The notes beneath the pieces were generated by a model. It searched no databases. It was not told the origin of the DNA and saw only the letters and a program-made list of their open reading frames with translations. A stretch of 64,000 bases of DNA, taken from Micromonospora chokoriensis (GTDB lineage Bacteria > Actinomycetota > Actinomycetes > Mycobacteriales > Micromonosporaceae). Where the stretch lies: the NCBI RefSeq assembly GCF_000718555.1, contig NZ_JOAN01000027.1:43369-107368 (forward strand), written 5' to 3'. The position numbers and the translations under genes are program-made. Position 1 is the first letter of the stretch, and each line of letters opens with the position of its first letter. This document shows positions 33,257-43,031 of this stretch, piece after piece.

Positions 33257-34440
33257 GCCGCCGGCACCTCCGTCCGCTCGGCGCGTCGCCGGCCCAGGGA
33301 CAACCAGCCGCGACGAGGCGGTGGCTCGCCGCCGTCGCGGCGACGGGCCAGCGCCCACAACGACGCCAGACCGCCGGGCAGGAACGCCACCACGACCACG
33401 AAGAGCAACCCCTGCAGGTACGTCCAGGTGCCCGGGAAACGCTCGGAGAGGGCGGTACGCGCCCAGGCCACCGCCACCGCGCCGAGCACCGGGCCGAGCA
33501 GGGTCGCCCGCCCACCCACCGCGACGCCGATGACGAACTCGATCGACGGGACGATGCCGATCAGCGCCGGCGAGATGATGCCCACCGCCGGCACGAACAG
33601 CGCACCGGCCAGCCCGGCCATGCCCGCCGCGACCACGTACGCCACGAGCTTGACCGACGCCGGGTCGTAGCCCAGGAAACGGACCCGTTCCTCGCCGTCG
33701 CGGACCGCCACCAGCAGCTCGCCGTAGCGGCTGTGGATGAGCTGACGGGTCAGCGCGAGCAACGCCAGCAGCGTTCCGGCGATGATGAAGTACACCATCC
33801 GCTGGTTGACCGGGTCGTCCAGGTCGTAGCCGAAGAAGCCCTTGATGTCGGTGAGCCCGTTGGTGCCGCCCGTGGTGCCCTGCTGCCCGATCAGCAGGAT
33901 CACCATCGCGGCGGCGAGCGCCTGACTGAGGATGGCGAAGTACGCCCCACGCACCCGGCGGCGAAAGACCAGTGAGCCGAGCCCGAAGGCGACCGCCATC
34001 GGCAGCAGCACCGTGGCGGGCAACGCGAACCATGGGCTGGCGAACGGTCGCCACCACAGGGGCAGCTCGTCGAGTTGCCCGTACAGCTGCATGAAGTCGG
34101 GCATCCCACCCGGGCCCGCGTCGGCGAGCTTGAGGTGCATGGCCATCGCGTAGCCGCCGAGGCCGAAGAAGACGCCCTGGCCGAGGGTGAGCATCCCACC
34201 CCGACCCCAGGCGATTCCGATGCCGACCGCGACCATGGCGACGCAGAGGTACTTGGCGAGCAGGGCCAGCCGGAAGTCCGACAGCACCAGCGGCGCGACG
34301 GCGAACAGCAGCGCCGCGCCGAAGGCGAAGCCGGCCACCGTTCGCAGCCGTGAGCGGCCCCCGGGGCGACCCGGTGGCACGGTGCCGGCGGGTGCCGGGC
34401 GGACGGCGGTGCTGGGCGGCGCGGGAGTGACGGCGGTCAT
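33253..34440 (-). CDS. urtC: Urea ABC transporter permease UrtC
   Basis: The 395-residue membrane protein has about ten transmembrane segments, with LivM-family landmarks: GIAWGRGGMLTLGQGVFFGLGGY after the third helix, YFAILSQALAAAMV, and the late cytoplasmic loop VRDGEERVRFLGYDP that contacts the ATPase. The GTNGLTDIKGFFGYDL segment is typical of UrtC. The start ATG at 34440 overlaps the urtB stop (ATGA). It forms the permease with UrtB. Confidence 0.9.
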   Translation of the reverse strand: MTAVTPAPPSTAVRPAPAGTVPPGRPGGRSRLRTVAGFAFGAALLFAVAPLVLSDFRLALLAKYLCVAMVAVGIGIAWGRGGMLTLGQGVFFGLGGYAMAMHLKLADAGPGGMPDFMQLYGQLDELPLWWRPFASPWFALPATVLLPMAVAFGLGSLVFRRRVRGAYFAILSQALAAAMVILLIGQQGTTGGTNGLTDIKGFFGYDLDDPVNQRMVYFIIAGTLLALLALTRQLIHSRYGELLVAVRDGEERVRFLGYDPASVKLVAYVVAAGMAGLAGALFVPAVGIISPALIGIVPSIEFVIGVAVGGRATLLGPVLGAVAVAWARTALSERFPGTWTYLQGLLFVVVVAFLPGGLASLWALARRRDGGEPPPRRGWLSLGRRRAERTEVPAA

Positions 34441-35324
34441 GCGAGGCTCCTGGTCCGCAAAGTGAACAGGCCCTGTGGCCGCCATTGGAGGAACGCGACG
34501 ATCGCCACGAACACGATCACCTTGGCGACGCTGAGGGTGGTCAGGTACTCCCCGGTGGCCTGGAGCACGCCGAGGGCGAAGGCGACGATCACGCTGCCCT
34601 TGAGCTGGCCGATCCCGCCGACCACGACGACCAGGAAGGCGTCGATGATCAGGTTGGTGCCCATGGTCGGGCCGATCGGGCCGAGCAGGGTGAGGGCCAC
34701 CCCGGCGAGCCCGGCCAGGCCAGAGCCGACGAAGAAGGTCGTCCGGTCGACGCGGGCGGTGGCGATGCCGGACACCGCGGCGAGGTCGCGGTTCTGCACC
34801 ACCGCGCGGATGCGACGCCCGAGCGGGGTGAGTCGCAGCGCCAGGGTGAGCGCCGCGACGGCGGCCAGCGCCAGGGCCAGGATGAACAGCCGGTTGTTGG
34901 CGATGGTCAGCCCGCCGGGCAGCGCCACGTTGCCGGTGAGCAGCTCGGGCGCACGGGTCTGCACGTTCGGGCTGCCGAAGACGTCCCGGGCCAGCTGTTG
35001 CAACATCAGCGACACACCCCAGGTGACCAGCAGGGTGTCCAGCGGCCGGGCGTAGAGCCGGCGGATGAGCAGCACCTCCAGCAGGACTCCCATCGTGCCG
35101 GCGACCACGAACGCCACCGGCAGCGCGACCGCCAGTGACAGGCCCGCGCCGGTGATGCTCTGCTGCAGGACATAGGTGGTGTACGCGCCGGCCATGATGA
35201 ACTCACCGTGCGCCATGTTGATCACGTTCATCTGGCCGAAGGTCAGCGCGAGGCCGAGCGCGATGAGCAGCAGCACCGCGCCAATGCTGATGCCGGTGAA
35301 GAGTTGACCGAAGAGGACTGTCAC
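34437..35324 (-). CDS. urtB: Urea ABC transporter permease UrtB
   Basis: The 295-residue LivH-type permease has about eight transmembrane segments, with FTGISIGAVLLLIALGLALT at the start, the coupling motif FGQMNVINMAHGEFIMAGAY, and DRTTFFVGSGLAGLAGVALT. The GTG at 35324 follows GGAG with 8-base spacing and matches the family N-terminus. An N-terminal extension carried by some UrtB proteins (a long periplasmic domain) is absent, as usual in actinobacteria. It lies 75 bases after urtA. Confidence 0.9.
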   Translation of the reverse strand: MTVLFGQLFTGISIGAVLLLIALGLALTFGQMNVINMAHGEFIMAGAYTTYVLQQSITGAGLSLAVALPVAFVVAGTMGVLLEVLLIRRLYARPLDTLLVTWGVSLMLQQLARDVFGSPNVQTRAPELLTGNVALPGGLTIANNRLFILALALAAVAALTLALRLTPLGRRIRAVVQNRDLAAVSGIATARVDRTTFFVGSGLAGLAGVALTLLGPIGPTMGTNLIIDAFLVVVVGGIGQLKGSVIVAFALGVLQATGEYLTTLSVAKVIVFVAIVAFLQWRPQGLFTLRTRSLA

Positions 35325-35399
35325 GGTGGGTACTCCGAACTGCTGGTCGGGTGGCCCGGACGGGCCGCGCGGCAACGCGATCCGTCCGGGCCGGCGTCG

Positions 35400-36644
35400 T
35401 CAGCTCAGGCCGCTCGCCCACGGGTAGGTCTTGAGGTACGGGTCTGGCGCGACCGGCTTGCCGGAGTTCCACACCTCGGTGATCAGACCGTCCGCGCCGA
35501 TCTTGCCGATCCGGGCGGTCTTGGCGATGTGCTGGGTCTTGCCGTCGACGGTGACCAGCCCTTCCGGCGCGTCGAAGGTGATCCCGTCCGAGGCGGCGCG
35601 GACCTTCTCCACGTCGAATGCACCGGCCTTCTCGACCATCGCCTTCCACAGGTGGACGCCGACGTACGCGGCCTCCATCGGATCACTTGTCGGCTTGTCC
35701 GCGCCGTACTTCGCCTTGTACGCGGCCACGAACTTCGAGTTCGCCGCACCCGGGGTGGTCTGGTAGTAGTTCCAGGCGGTCAGTTGGCCCTCCAGGTACT
35801 GGGTGCCGATGCCCTTGACCTCCTCCTCGGCGATCGACACCGACACCACCGGCATCCCGGCAGCGGTCAGGCCTGCCGACTTGTACTCCTTGAAGAAGGC
35901 CACGTTGCTGTCGCCGTTGAGCGTGTTGAACACCGCGTCCGCGCCGGACGATTTGACCTTGTTGACGATCGTGCCGAACTCGGTGGAGCCCAGCGGCGCG
36001 TAATCCTCGCCCAGCACGGTCATCCCGTTCGCGGCCGCGTACGCCTTGATGATTTTGTTGGCGGTCCGGGGAAAGACGTAGTCGCTACCGACCAGATAGA
36101 CCGACTTCGCGCCCTGTGACTTGAGGTAGTCGAGCCCGGGAACGATCTGCTGGTTGGTCGTCGCTCCGGTGTAGAAGATGTAGGGCGACTGTTCCAGACC
36201 CTCGTACTGCACCGGGTAGAACAGCAACGCCTTGTTCTTCTCGAACACCGGCTTGACCGCCTTGCGGCTGGCCGATGTCCAACAGCCGAAGACGGCGGCC
36301 ACCCGGTCCTCGGAGATGAGCTTCTCGGCCTTCTCCGCGAAGGTGGGCCAGTCGGATGCGCCATCCTCACCGACCGGCTGGATCTTCTTGCCGAGGACGC
36401 CGCCGGCCGCGTTGATCTCCTCGACGGCGAGCATGATGGAGTCGCGGACGGTCACCTCGCTGATCGCCATGGTCCCTGAGAGCGAGTTGAGCAGGCCCAC
36501 CTTGACGGTGTCGCCGGAGACGTCGGCGGTGACGCCGGTCGCGCCGCCCTCGTCGGTGGTCTTGCTGCCGCACGCGGTCATCGCGGCCGCGGCGACCAGG
36601 GTCATGGCACCCGCCAGGATGCGGCGGCCCCGGAATAGTGACAT
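35400..36644 (-). CDS. urtA: Urea ABC transporter substrate-binding lipoprotein UrtA
   Basis: The 414-residue lipoprotein has a signal with lipobox AMTAC (Cys25), then a type I periplasmic-binding fold: [17 protein letters not shown] near 48, [19 protein letters not shown] near 120, and [20 protein letters not shown] with [16 protein letters not shown] after it. These last segments are diagnostic of UrtA and distinguish it from branched-chain amino-acid binding proteins. GGGAGAG lies before ATG 36644. It is the first gene of urtABCDE, with a long upstream regulatory gap. Confidence 0.92.
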   Translation of the reverse strand: MSLFRGRRILAGAMTLVAAAAMTACGSKTTDEGGATGVTADVSGDTVKVGLLNSLSGTMAISEVTVRDSIMLAVEEINAAGGVLGKKIQPVGEDGASDWPTFAEKAEKLISEDRVAAVFGCWTSASRKAVKPVFEKNKALLFYPVQYEGLEQSPYIFYTGATTNQQIVPGLDYLKSQGAKSVYLVGSDYVFPRTANKIIKAYAAANGMTVLGEDYAPLGSTEFGTIVNKVKSSGADAVFNTLNGDSNVAFFKEYKSAGLTAAGMPVVSVSIAEEEVKGIGTQYLEGQLTAWNYYQTTPGAANSKFVAAYKAKYGADKPTSDPMEAAYVGVHLWKAMVEKAGAFDVEKVRAASDGITFDAPEGLVTVDGKTQHIAKTARIGKIGADGLITEVWNSGKPVAPDPYLKTYPWASGLS

Positions 36645-37063
36645 CTACTCTCCCTGCGGTGCACTCAAGTGGCGAAAGGACGGTCGGTGCGGTCCGGTGG
36701 AGCTGACGTGGACGATGCCGAGGTCGACGGGTGGACGCCGCCCGGGGCACCGGTTCGGATATGGGCACCGAAAGCGTCGACCGACATGATTGCGCGGGTG
36801 TTTCCCGGCCCTTAATTGACTGTTTCCGAGCGGCCGTCGAGGTGCGCACAAAAATCGGCCGACACCGTTGGGAGGAAACGGTGCCAGCCGTTAGGAAAGA
36901 CGCAGGATATGTGCCACCACAATGGCCGGCGAAGGATTCCGCCGACAGTGGGCACACAATGGTGACATCTGACCCCGAGGTCAGATACTTCACACAGGAA
37001 GCATCTTAGAGCGGGATCGGGTAGCGCTGTCAAGGGCCGGTGGGCCGGCTGCCGGCGCCCGGT
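36645..37063 (-). promoter_or_regulatory. Regulatory gap upstream of urtA with a perfect inverted repeat
   Basis: A 419-base gap without a gene. At 36967-36986 the sequence ATCTGACC-4 bases-GGTCAGAT is a perfect 8-base inverted repeat, a good operator candidate. I looked for GlnR-type boxes and found no convincing pair. The urtA promoter and nitrogen control probably lie in this gap. Confidence 0.5.
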
Positions 37064-38152
37064 TCAGAGCTGGGCGAGCACAGTGAAGTCGAGCCCGTCG
37101 GCCTCGGCCAGGTAGATGCGCTGACGCACGTGCCGCTGACGCAGCCGCAACCGCCCACGCGGCCCCTGGTAGGCCACCATGTCGGCGGCCGACTCGATGG
37201 CCCGTACATCGAGGGTGCGGGCCTGGCCGATCAGCGCGGCGAGCAGCATGACGCCCTCGTAGCAGGACTCCCCCAGGCTGCCCAGCGGCGGTGCCTCCAC
37301 CCCGAAACGCCGGGCGAAATCACCATGGAAGTCAAGATTCTCCTGCGTGACCACCCCGGCGAAGAAGCCCGCCGTGCTGTACAGCCTCCGGGTCGCGCCG
37401 ACACCGCTGGCCAGCAACATGTTCTCGTCCATCAGTGTGCTCAGCCGCAGACAGCGTTGATCCAGGCCGGATCGGGCGAACGCGCGGTTGAACCGCACCG
37501 CGTCGGCCCCGACCAACAGCATCAACACCGCGTCCGCGTCGCTGTGCTCGATGCGGCGCAACACCTCGGTGAAGTCGTGCGCGTCCAACGGCAGGAAGTG
37601 CCGGCCCACCACCTGCCCACCGCCGCGCAGCGCGTACCGCTGGGCCATCCGCGACGTACGGCGCGGCCACACGTAGTCGTTGCCGACCACGAACCAACGA
37701 CGCACCCCCTGCTCCCCGGCGAGCAGACGCATCGCGGGCCACAGTTGGGCATCCGGCGTCTCGCTGGTCAGGAAGACCCCTTCGGTACGCTCACCGCCCT
37801 CGTAGAGTGCGGTGTAGACGTACGGCACCCGGTGCGCGACGCGCGGCGCCAGCGCCTGGCGCACCGAGGAGATGTGCCACCCCGTCACCCCCTGCACGGC
37901 CCCCACCGACACCAACGCCTCGACCTCGGCGGCCACCTCAGCCGGCGGTGCGCCGCCGTCGACCGGCACCAGCCGCACCTCCCGGCCCAACACGCCACCG
38001 CACCGATTGATCTCCTCCACCGCGAGTTGCGCGCAGAGTTCGCAGGTGGGGCCGAACATGCCGGCCGGCCCGCGCATCGGGTAGACCAGCGCGATGCTGA
38101 CGACGGCACGGTCGACGGTCAGCCACGGCGGTGCCGGCGCGGACATGAGCAC
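37064..38152 (-). CDS. AmiC-like cytoplasmic urea/amide-binding sensor
   Basis: The 362-residue product is a type I periplasmic-binding-protein relative (ALVYPMRGPAGMFGPTCELC, EEINRCGGVLGREV, FVVGNDYVWPRRTSRMAQRY, AGVVTQENLDF) close to UrtA and to AmiC, the amide sensor of Pseudomonas. No signal peptide or lipobox is present: the start is polar (MSAPAPPWLTVDRAVV), so it should stay in the cytoplasm. Between the urt and ure genes it is most likely a ligand-sensing regulator rather than a transport protein; its partner could be the adjacent MarR protein. Start is GTG 38152 or ATG 38146. It is divergent from the MarR gene. Confidence 0.75.
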   Translation of the reverse strand: MLMSAPAPPWLTVDRAVVSIALVYPMRGPAGMFGPTCELCAQLAVEEINRCGGVLGREVRLVPVDGGAPPAEVAAEVEALVSVGAVQGVTGWHISSVRQALAPRVAHRVPYVYTALYEGGERTEGVFLTSETPDAQLWPAMRLLAGEQGVRRWFVVGNDYVWPRRTSRMAQRYALRGGGQVVGRHFLPLDAHDFTEVLRRIEHSDADAVLMLLVGADAVRFNRAFARSGLDQRCLRLSTLMDENMLLASGVGATRRLYSTAGFFAGVVTQENLDFHGDFARRFGVEAPPLGSLGESCYEGVMLLAALIGQARTLDVRAIESAADMVAYQGPRGRLRLRQRHVRQRIYLAEADGLDFTVLAQL

Positions 38153-38242
38153 ATGATTGCCCGACCCACGACGGAAGACCAGCGCTCACCACTGACCGGG
38201 ACGACTCGCTACCATGACAGGGCCACCGGACCAGGGAGTTTC

Positions 38243-38803
38243 ATGTCAGACGTGCCCGGGGCGCCAGCCGACCTGCTGCGCTCGCTCACCCGCGCCGAAC
38301 GGCTGCTCTCCCGCCGGTTGGGCGCCGTTCTGGCCGACGACTCGATCAGCATCGAGGCGTGGCGGGTGCTCTGCCTGCTCGCCGACGGCCAGGGTCACCC
38401 GATGAGCGAGGTGTCCGCCGAGGCGTCGCTGCCGCCGGGCACCCTCACCAAGCTTGTTGACCAGCTCGTCGACCGCAACCTCGTCTTCCGCCGGATCGAT
38501 CCGATCGACCGCCGGCGCATCCGGGCGTACCTGACCGCTCGCGGCCGCCGCGAGCACGCCCGCCTGGACGAACGGGTCCGCGCCAGCCTCGCCGAACTGG
38601 GCATCCCCGAGCTGGGCACCCCTGAGCTGGGCGTCGCGGAGTGGGGCATCGCCCAGACCAGCGAGCCGGGCGTGCCACCGACCGCCAACCTCCTACGCCA
38701 GCTCGACGACCTGATCGGCCGCCTCGACCCGGCCCGCCGCCAGGAACCCGCCCGCCGTGACGATCGCGTCGATGCCGGCGTTGCCGCTGGCCCCCACCGC
38801 TGA
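38243..38803 (+). CDS. MarR-family transcriptional regulator
   Basis: The 186-residue product has the MarR winged helix: SIEAWRVLCLLADGQGHPMS, then LPPGTLTKLVDQLVDRNLVF and the wing RRIDPIDRRRIRAYLTARGR. After the dimer helix, residues 118-137 are four five-residue repeats of E-[L/W]-G-x-x, then a further helix (LLRQLDDLIGRLDP). ATG 38243 follows AGGGAG. Its place between the urea transporter, the AmiC-like gene and urease suggests it controls urea use. The binding site is not identified. Confidence 0.85.
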   Translation: MSDVPGAPADLLRSLTRAERLLSRRLGAVLADDSISIEAWRVLCLLADGQGHPMSEVSAEASLPPGTLTKLVDQLVDRNLVFRRIDPIDRRRIRAYLTARGRREHARLDERVRASLAELGIPELGTPELGVAEWGIAQTSEPGVPPTANLLRQLDDLIGRLDPARRQEPARRDDRVDAGVAAGPHR

Positions 38804-38903
38804 CCGCTTCCCCCGCTTCCCCCGTTTACCCGTTCCCCGGCTTCCGGGCGTTCGGCGTTCGGCGCGGCCTTGAGCGCGGCCCGACCTTCCACCCCACACG
38901 GCA

Positions 38904-38955
38904 GAGAGCGTGATGTCTGTGAGTCATCGTGATGACTCACAGACATCACGCTCTC
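38904..38955. terminator. Perfect long hairpin between convergent genes
   Basis: Two 24-base arms (38904-38927 and 38932-38955) are exact inverted complements around a 4-base loop CGTG. It lies 100 bases after the MarR gene and about 195 bases beyond the ureD stop, so it can end transcription from both sides. The exact symmetry also fits an interspersed palindromic repeat element. Confidence 0.8.
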
Positions 38956-39150
38956 CAGAGTTTCCGCCGGGCCGGCCTAGGACGTGTCCTGCCGATCTTG
39001 GTGGGGCGAGACGAAACTCAGAGGGTTAGGGTGTCGATGTGACGACTGTGCGGCGACTAACGTGCCTCCTTGCTGATCTCGAAGCCAGATGACCGCGGCG
39101 ATGAGGACCAGGCTGGACCGGCAGTGCAGCACACGGCCCGACTCGGCTCC
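38956..39150. other. Gap with a possible transposase or gene remnant
   Basis: The minus strand between about 39135 and 39035 reads SSLVLIAAVIWLRDQQGG in a frame with no usable start. It resembles the tail of a transposase-like gene but cannot be assigned. No terminal inverted repeats were found. Confidence 0.25.
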
Positions 39151-39867
39151 CTAGACGGTTAGGTGGGCGCGCAGGGTGTGCGCGTCGGGAGCCGTCGCGG
39201 TCCACAGTGTTGCCGGGCCGCCGGCCAGCGGCAGCCGGGCGACACTGCCCTCGGCCGTCGGAGGTGCGGTGGGTCGCGACGGGTCGACCACCAGCAGGGA
39301 CCCGGTGGCCGGGGCACCGCCGAGCACTGCGGGGCCGGCCCAGCCGGGTGCCTGTGGTCCCACCGCCAGAGACTGGCGCAGCAGTGGTCGGCCCGCATAG
39401 TCGACCTGGGTGTGCACGACCGCGCCGCCGGGCACCTCGCCGTACCGGCCGCAGATCAGCTCGTCTCGCCACCGCAGGCTCGCGCCGGCTGCCAAGTCGA
39501 TCCGGGACTCGGCAAGGTGCGCGCAGCCGGCCGCGGCGACCAGCTGTTCCGGAAGCCAGTGCAGCGTGGCACCGGCGTGCACCACCGCCCGCACCGCCAC
39601 CCGGGAGACGGCACCCGGGCGACCCGGCAGGGCGATCGACGCGGCGACGCTGCGCACCCGGACCGCCGCGCCGGGCCCCACCTCGATTTCCAGACGCAGG
39701 TCGTCCCCGGCGAGCGGGCCGGCCGCCCCGCCGACGATGTGCACCGTGGCGACGCCACCGTCGGCCGGGGTCTGGCGCAGCAGCAACGGCGTTTCGCCGC
39801 GCAGCTCGACCAGGGCCGTGCCGCCTCGACCGTCGGCCCGGGCGACCAGCCGGGCGAATGCTCGCAT
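39151..39867 (-). CDS. ureD: Urease accessory protein UreD
   Basis: The 238-residue product fits UreD (UreH): LVELRGETPLLLRQTPADGG near the start, AVRVRSVAASIALPG, HWLPEQLVAAAGCAHL and GASLRWRDELICGRYGE in the middle. UreD scaffolds the UreF-UreG complex on apo-urease for nickel insertion. ATG 39867 overlaps the ureG stop by one base (TGATG). It is the last gene of ureABCFGD. Confidence 0.85.
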   Translation of the reverse strand: MRAFARLVARADGRGGTALVELRGETPLLLRQTPADGGVATVHIVGGAAGPLAGDDLRLEIEVGPGAAVRVRSVAASIALPGRPGAVSRVAVRAVVHAGATLHWLPEQLVAAAGCAHLAESRIDLAAGASLRWRDELICGRYGEVPGGAVVHTQVDYAGRPLLRQSLAVGPQAPGWAGPAVLGGAPATGSLLVVDPSRPTAPPTAEGSVARLPLAGGPATLWTATAPDAHTLRAHLTV

Positions 39868-40631
39868 CAGGTTGGGCCGACCGGCACGGCGAGCGGGTGC
39901 AAGGCTGCGTGGTGGGCCAACTCGTGCCGGATCCAGTCCGCGACCCGGGTCGCCGTGGGGTCTCCCACGATGGACAGGAAGAGGGTCGGGAGGTCGCCAC
40001 GGCGGGCTCGCGCGTCACGATCCATGACGGCGAGGTCGGCGCCCACCATCGGTGCCAGGTCGGTCTTGTTGATCACGAGCAGGTCGGCGGCGGTGACCCC
40101 TGGGCCGCCCTTGCGGGGCACCTTGTCCCCTCCCGCCACGTCGACCACGAAGATCTGCCGGTCGACCAGCCCCCGGCTGAAGGTCGCCGTTAGGTTGTCC
40201 CCGCCGCTCTCCACGAGGACCAGATCCAACGGGCCGACCGCCTCGGCCAGCTCGTCGACGGCGTCCAGATTGGCGCCGATGTCGTCGCGGATCGCGGTGT
40301 GCGGGCAGCAACCGGTCTCCACCGCGCGGATCCGGGCCGGATCCAGCACACCGGCCCGCCGGAGGAAGTCGGCGTCCTCGGTCGTGTAGATGTCGTTGGT
40401 GACCACGCCGAGCCGCAACTCGTCGGCGAAGGCCCGACAGAGCGCGGCCACCAGGGCCGTCTTGCCGGACCCCACCGGGCCGCCGATGCCGACCCGCAGG
40501 GCACGGCCCGCGCGCGCCAGCGGCGGATGGGGATCCACCCCCGGCTCCGGATGGGTGTGCGGAACGGTCTCGTCGTGGGGTGGGGTGGCCGGCGGCGTGA
40601 TCGGCTCGACGGCGGGCACAGCGCTCGGCAC
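39867..40631 (-). CDS. ureG: Urease accessory GTPase UreG with a His-rich N-terminus
   Basis: The 254-residue product has the SIMIBI GTPase motifs of UreG: P-loop GPVGSGKT at 51-58, [15 protein letters not shown], the nickel motif [15 protein letters not shown] (Cys-Pro-His form CPH), [14 protein letters not shown], and NKTDLAP for guanine. UreG delivers nickel to urease using GTP. Before the GTPase core the chain has a His/Pro-rich stretch ([17 protein letters not shown]). This may store nickel, which is notable because no ureE is in the locus. Start GTG 40631 has no clear ribosome binding site, so the N-terminus is provisional. Confidence 0.87.
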   Translation of the reverse strand: MPSAVPAVEPITPPATPPHDETVPHTHPEPGVDPHPPLARAGRALRVGIGGPVGSGKTALVAALCRAFADELRLGVVTNDIYTTEDADFLRRAGVLDPARIRAVETGCCPHTAIRDDIGANLDAVDELAEAVGPLDLVLVESGGDNLTATFSRGLVDRQIFVVDVAGGDKVPRKGGPGVTAADLLVINKTDLAPMVGADLAVMDRDARARRGDLPTLFLSIVGDPTATRVADWIRHELAHHAALHPLAVPVGPT

Positions 40632-40638
40632 AACGGTG

Positions 40639-41328
40639 TCAGGACGCAAAGAGACGCACCTCCCAGGTGGCATGGATTTCGGCATGGATGTCGGCGAGCG
40701 GAGCGGCGGCGGCCGGCAGCCGCTCCGGTGGATCATCGGCGGCTCGCGCCGCGTCGGCGGCCGTGCCGTCGCAGGCATCGGCCAGGCCGACCAGCAGAGC
40801 CTGGACCCGGTACGGGTCGAGGCCGAGCAGACGTACGCCGGCGCTGGCCGCACCGGTCAACGTCCCGTACGCGGCGATCGTGGCGGTCTCGAGGCGGGAC
40901 AGCCCGGCCGCGGCGCAGAGCAGCCCGAGCACCAGCGGTTGGTGCGCCCCGGTGGGCGTCGCGGGTAGGTCTGCGAACGCAGCGTCGGGCCAGATGGCCC
41001 GACCGGCGCGCAGCAGCGCCCGGCCCTGCCGGCGGGAGACCGCCCGCAACGCGGGTGCTGCGGTACGCGCGTCCAGCTCCGCGTCGAGCCGTGCCAGCGC
41101 GTCCGCCCGCCCGACGGTTTCGGGCACCGCCGCCCGGTGTGCGGCCGCCGCGAAGGCCGCGCCGACCAGACCGGCGGTGGCCAGTCGTCCGGCCAGGAAC
41201 GCCTCCAACGTGGCCAGGTCGGTGACCCGGCCGGCGGCGACGGCCGCCTCCAGACCGCCGGAGTGCGCGTGCGCCCCGGCGGGGAAGCGTCCGTCGGCCA
41301 ACAGCAACAGCAGGCTCGGAGTCGCCAT
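40639..41328 (-). CDS. ureF: Urease accessory protein UreF
   Basis: The 229-residue all-helical product fits Ure[21 protein letters not shown] near the start is the family signature, followed by [24 protein letters not shown] helix ([15 protein letters not shown]) and [20 protein letters not shown]. UreF is the GTPase activating partner that couples UreG to UreD and urease. ATG 41328 overlaps the ureC stop by one base (TGATG). Confidence 0.85.
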   Translation of the reverse strand: MATPSLLLLLADGRFPAGAHAHSGGLEAAVAAGRVTDLATLEAFLAGRLATAGLVGAAFAAAAHRAAVPETVGRADALARLDAELDARTAAPALRAVSRRQGRALLRAGRAIWPDAAFADLPATPTGAHQPLVLGLLCAAAGLSRLETATIAAYGTLTGAASAGVRLLGLDPYRVQALLVGLADACDGTAADAARAADDPPERLPAAAAPLADIHAEIHATWEVRLFAS

Positions 41329-43031
41329 CAGAACAGGAAGTACCGCTGGGCCATCGGCAGCCGGGTCACCGGGTCCGGCTCCACCACCTGACCGTCGATC
41401 CGCACGGTGAAGGTGTCCGGGTCCACCTCGATACGCGGCATCGCGTTGTTCTCCGGCAGGTCGGCCTTGCCCCGCGACCGCACGTCGCTCACCGGCACCA
41501 CCCGACGTCGCACGTCCAGTCGGAGCCCGGCGTCCAGGGCCGCCGGGGCCACGAAGGCCAGGCTGGTGGCCGCCGCTGCCGCGCCGTACGCCCCGAACAT
41601 CGGCCGCGGCAGCATCGGCTGCGGCGTCGGGATCGAGGCGTTGGCGTCACCCATCTGGGCGTACGCGATCATGCCCCCCTTGATGACCAGGAGCGGTCGT
41701 ACGCCGAAGAACGCCGGATCCCACAGCACCAGGTCGGCCAGCTTGCCCGGCTCGACCGAGCCGATCTCCCGTTCCAGCCCGTTGGCCATCGCCGCGCAGA
41801 TGGTGTACTTCGCCACGTACCGTCGGGCCCGGTGATTGTCCGCGGCCCCGTCACCCGGCAACGCGCCGACCCGGTCCTTCATCACGTGGGCGCTCTGCCA
41901 GGTCCGTGTGATCACCTCGCCGACCCGGCCCATCGCCTGCGCGTCGGAGCCGATGATGGAGATCGCGCCGAGGTCGTGCAGTAGGTCCTCGGCGGCCATG
42001 GTGGAGGGTCGGATCCGGCTCTCGGCGAAGGCCAGGTCCTCCGGTACGGACGGGTTGAGGTGGTGGCAGACCATCAACATGTCCAGATGCTCGGCGAGGG
42101 TGTTGGCGGTGTACGGCCGGGTCGGGTTGGTCGACGACGGCAACACGTTCGGTTCGCTGGCCACCGTGATGATGTCCGGCGCGTGCCCGCCGCCGGCCCC
42201 CTCGGTGTGGTACGAGTGGATGGCCCGCCCGCCGATCGCCCGCAGGGTGTCGGCGACGAAACCGGCCTCGTTGAGCGTGTCGGTGTGGATCGACACCTGG
42301 ACCCCGGACGCGTCCGCCACCCGCAGGCAGGCGTCGATCGCCGCCGGTGTGGTGCCCCAGTCCTCGTGCAGCTTGAAACCGCCCGCACCGGCCCGCAACT
42401 GCTCCCAGAGCGCCTCGCTGGAGACGGTGTTGCCCTTGCCGAGCAGCAGCACGTTGACCGGCATCGTGTCCAGCGCCTCGTGCATCCGGGCCAGGTGCCA
42501 GGCGTTCGGGGTGACGGTGGTGGCGCGGGTCCCCTCGGCCGGCCCGGTGCCGCCGCCGACCAGCGTGGTGATGCCACTGGCCAGCGCCTCGGTGACGATC
42601 TGCGGGCAGATGAAGTGCACGTGGGTGTCGACCGCGCCGGCGGTGAGGATCCGCCCGTTGCCCGCGATCACCTCGGTCGACGGGCCGATGACCAGGTCGG
42701 GGTGGACGCCGGGCATGGTGTCCGGGTTGCCGGCCCGGCCGAGCGCCACGATGCGCCCGTCGCGCAGCCCCACGTCGGCCTTGACCACGCCCCAGTGGTC
42801 GAGCACCACGGCACCGGTGATGACGGTGTCCAGCGCCCCCTCGGCGCGGGTGGCCCGGGACTGCCCCATCGACTCGCGGATCACCTTCCCGCCGCCGAAG
42901 ACCGCCTCGTCACCGCCCACGCAGTGGTCGATCTCCACCTCGATCAGCAGGTTGGTGTCGGCCAGCCGGATCCGGTCACCGGTCGTCGGCCCGTACAGGT
43001 CGATGTAGCGGTCCCGCCGCACGGCGCTCAC
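41328..43031 (-). CDS. ureC: Urease alpha subunit UreC
   Basis: The 567-residue catalytic subunit has all visible active-site elements: nickel ligands THVHF (His137, His139), carbamylated Lys220 and His222 in [10 protein letters not shown], His249 and His275, the flap [13 protein letters not shown] with Cys322/His323, and SDAQAMGR with Asp363. Length matches urease alpha. It hydrolyses urea to ammonia and carbamate in the cytoplasm. Start GTG 43031 overlaps the ureB stop (GTGA at 43028-43031) and matches the family N-terminus [14 protein letters not shown]. Confidence 0.95.
   Translation of the reverse strand: MSAVRRDRYIDLYGPTTGDRIRLADTNLLIEVEIDHCVGGDEAVFGGGKVIRESMGQSRATRAEGALDTVITGAVVLDHWGVVKADVGLRDGRIVALGRAGNPDTMPGVHPDLVIGPSTEVIAGNGRILTAGAVDTHVHFICPQIVTEALASGITTLVGGGTGPAEGTRATTVTPNAWHLARMHEALDTMPVNVLLLGKGNTVSSEALWEQLRAGAGGFKLHEDWGTTPAAIDACLRVADASGVQVSIHTDTLNEAGFVADTLRAIGGRAIHSYHTEGAGGGHAPDIITVASEPNVLPSSTNPTRPYTANTLAEHLDMLMVCHHLNPSVPEDLAFAESRIRPSTMAAEDLLHDLGAISIIGSDAQAMGRVGEVITRTWQSAHVMKDRVGALPGDGAADNHRARRYVAKYTICAAMANGLEREIGSVEPGKLADLVLWDPAFFGVRPLLVIKGGMIAYAQMGDANASIPTPQPMLPRPMFGAYGAAAAATSLAFVAPAALDAGLRLDVRRRVVPVSDVRSRGKADLPENNAMPRIEVDPDTFTVRIDGQVVEPDPVTRLPMAQRYFLF

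Noticed and set aside
36645..37063. GlnR-type binding boxes upstream of urtA
   Set aside because: I searched for paired GTnAC / GAAAC boxes at six-base spacing on both strands and found no convincing set.
38956..39150. Insertion-sequence end
   Set aside because: The coding scrap is too short to assign and no terminal inverted repeats or target duplication were seen.
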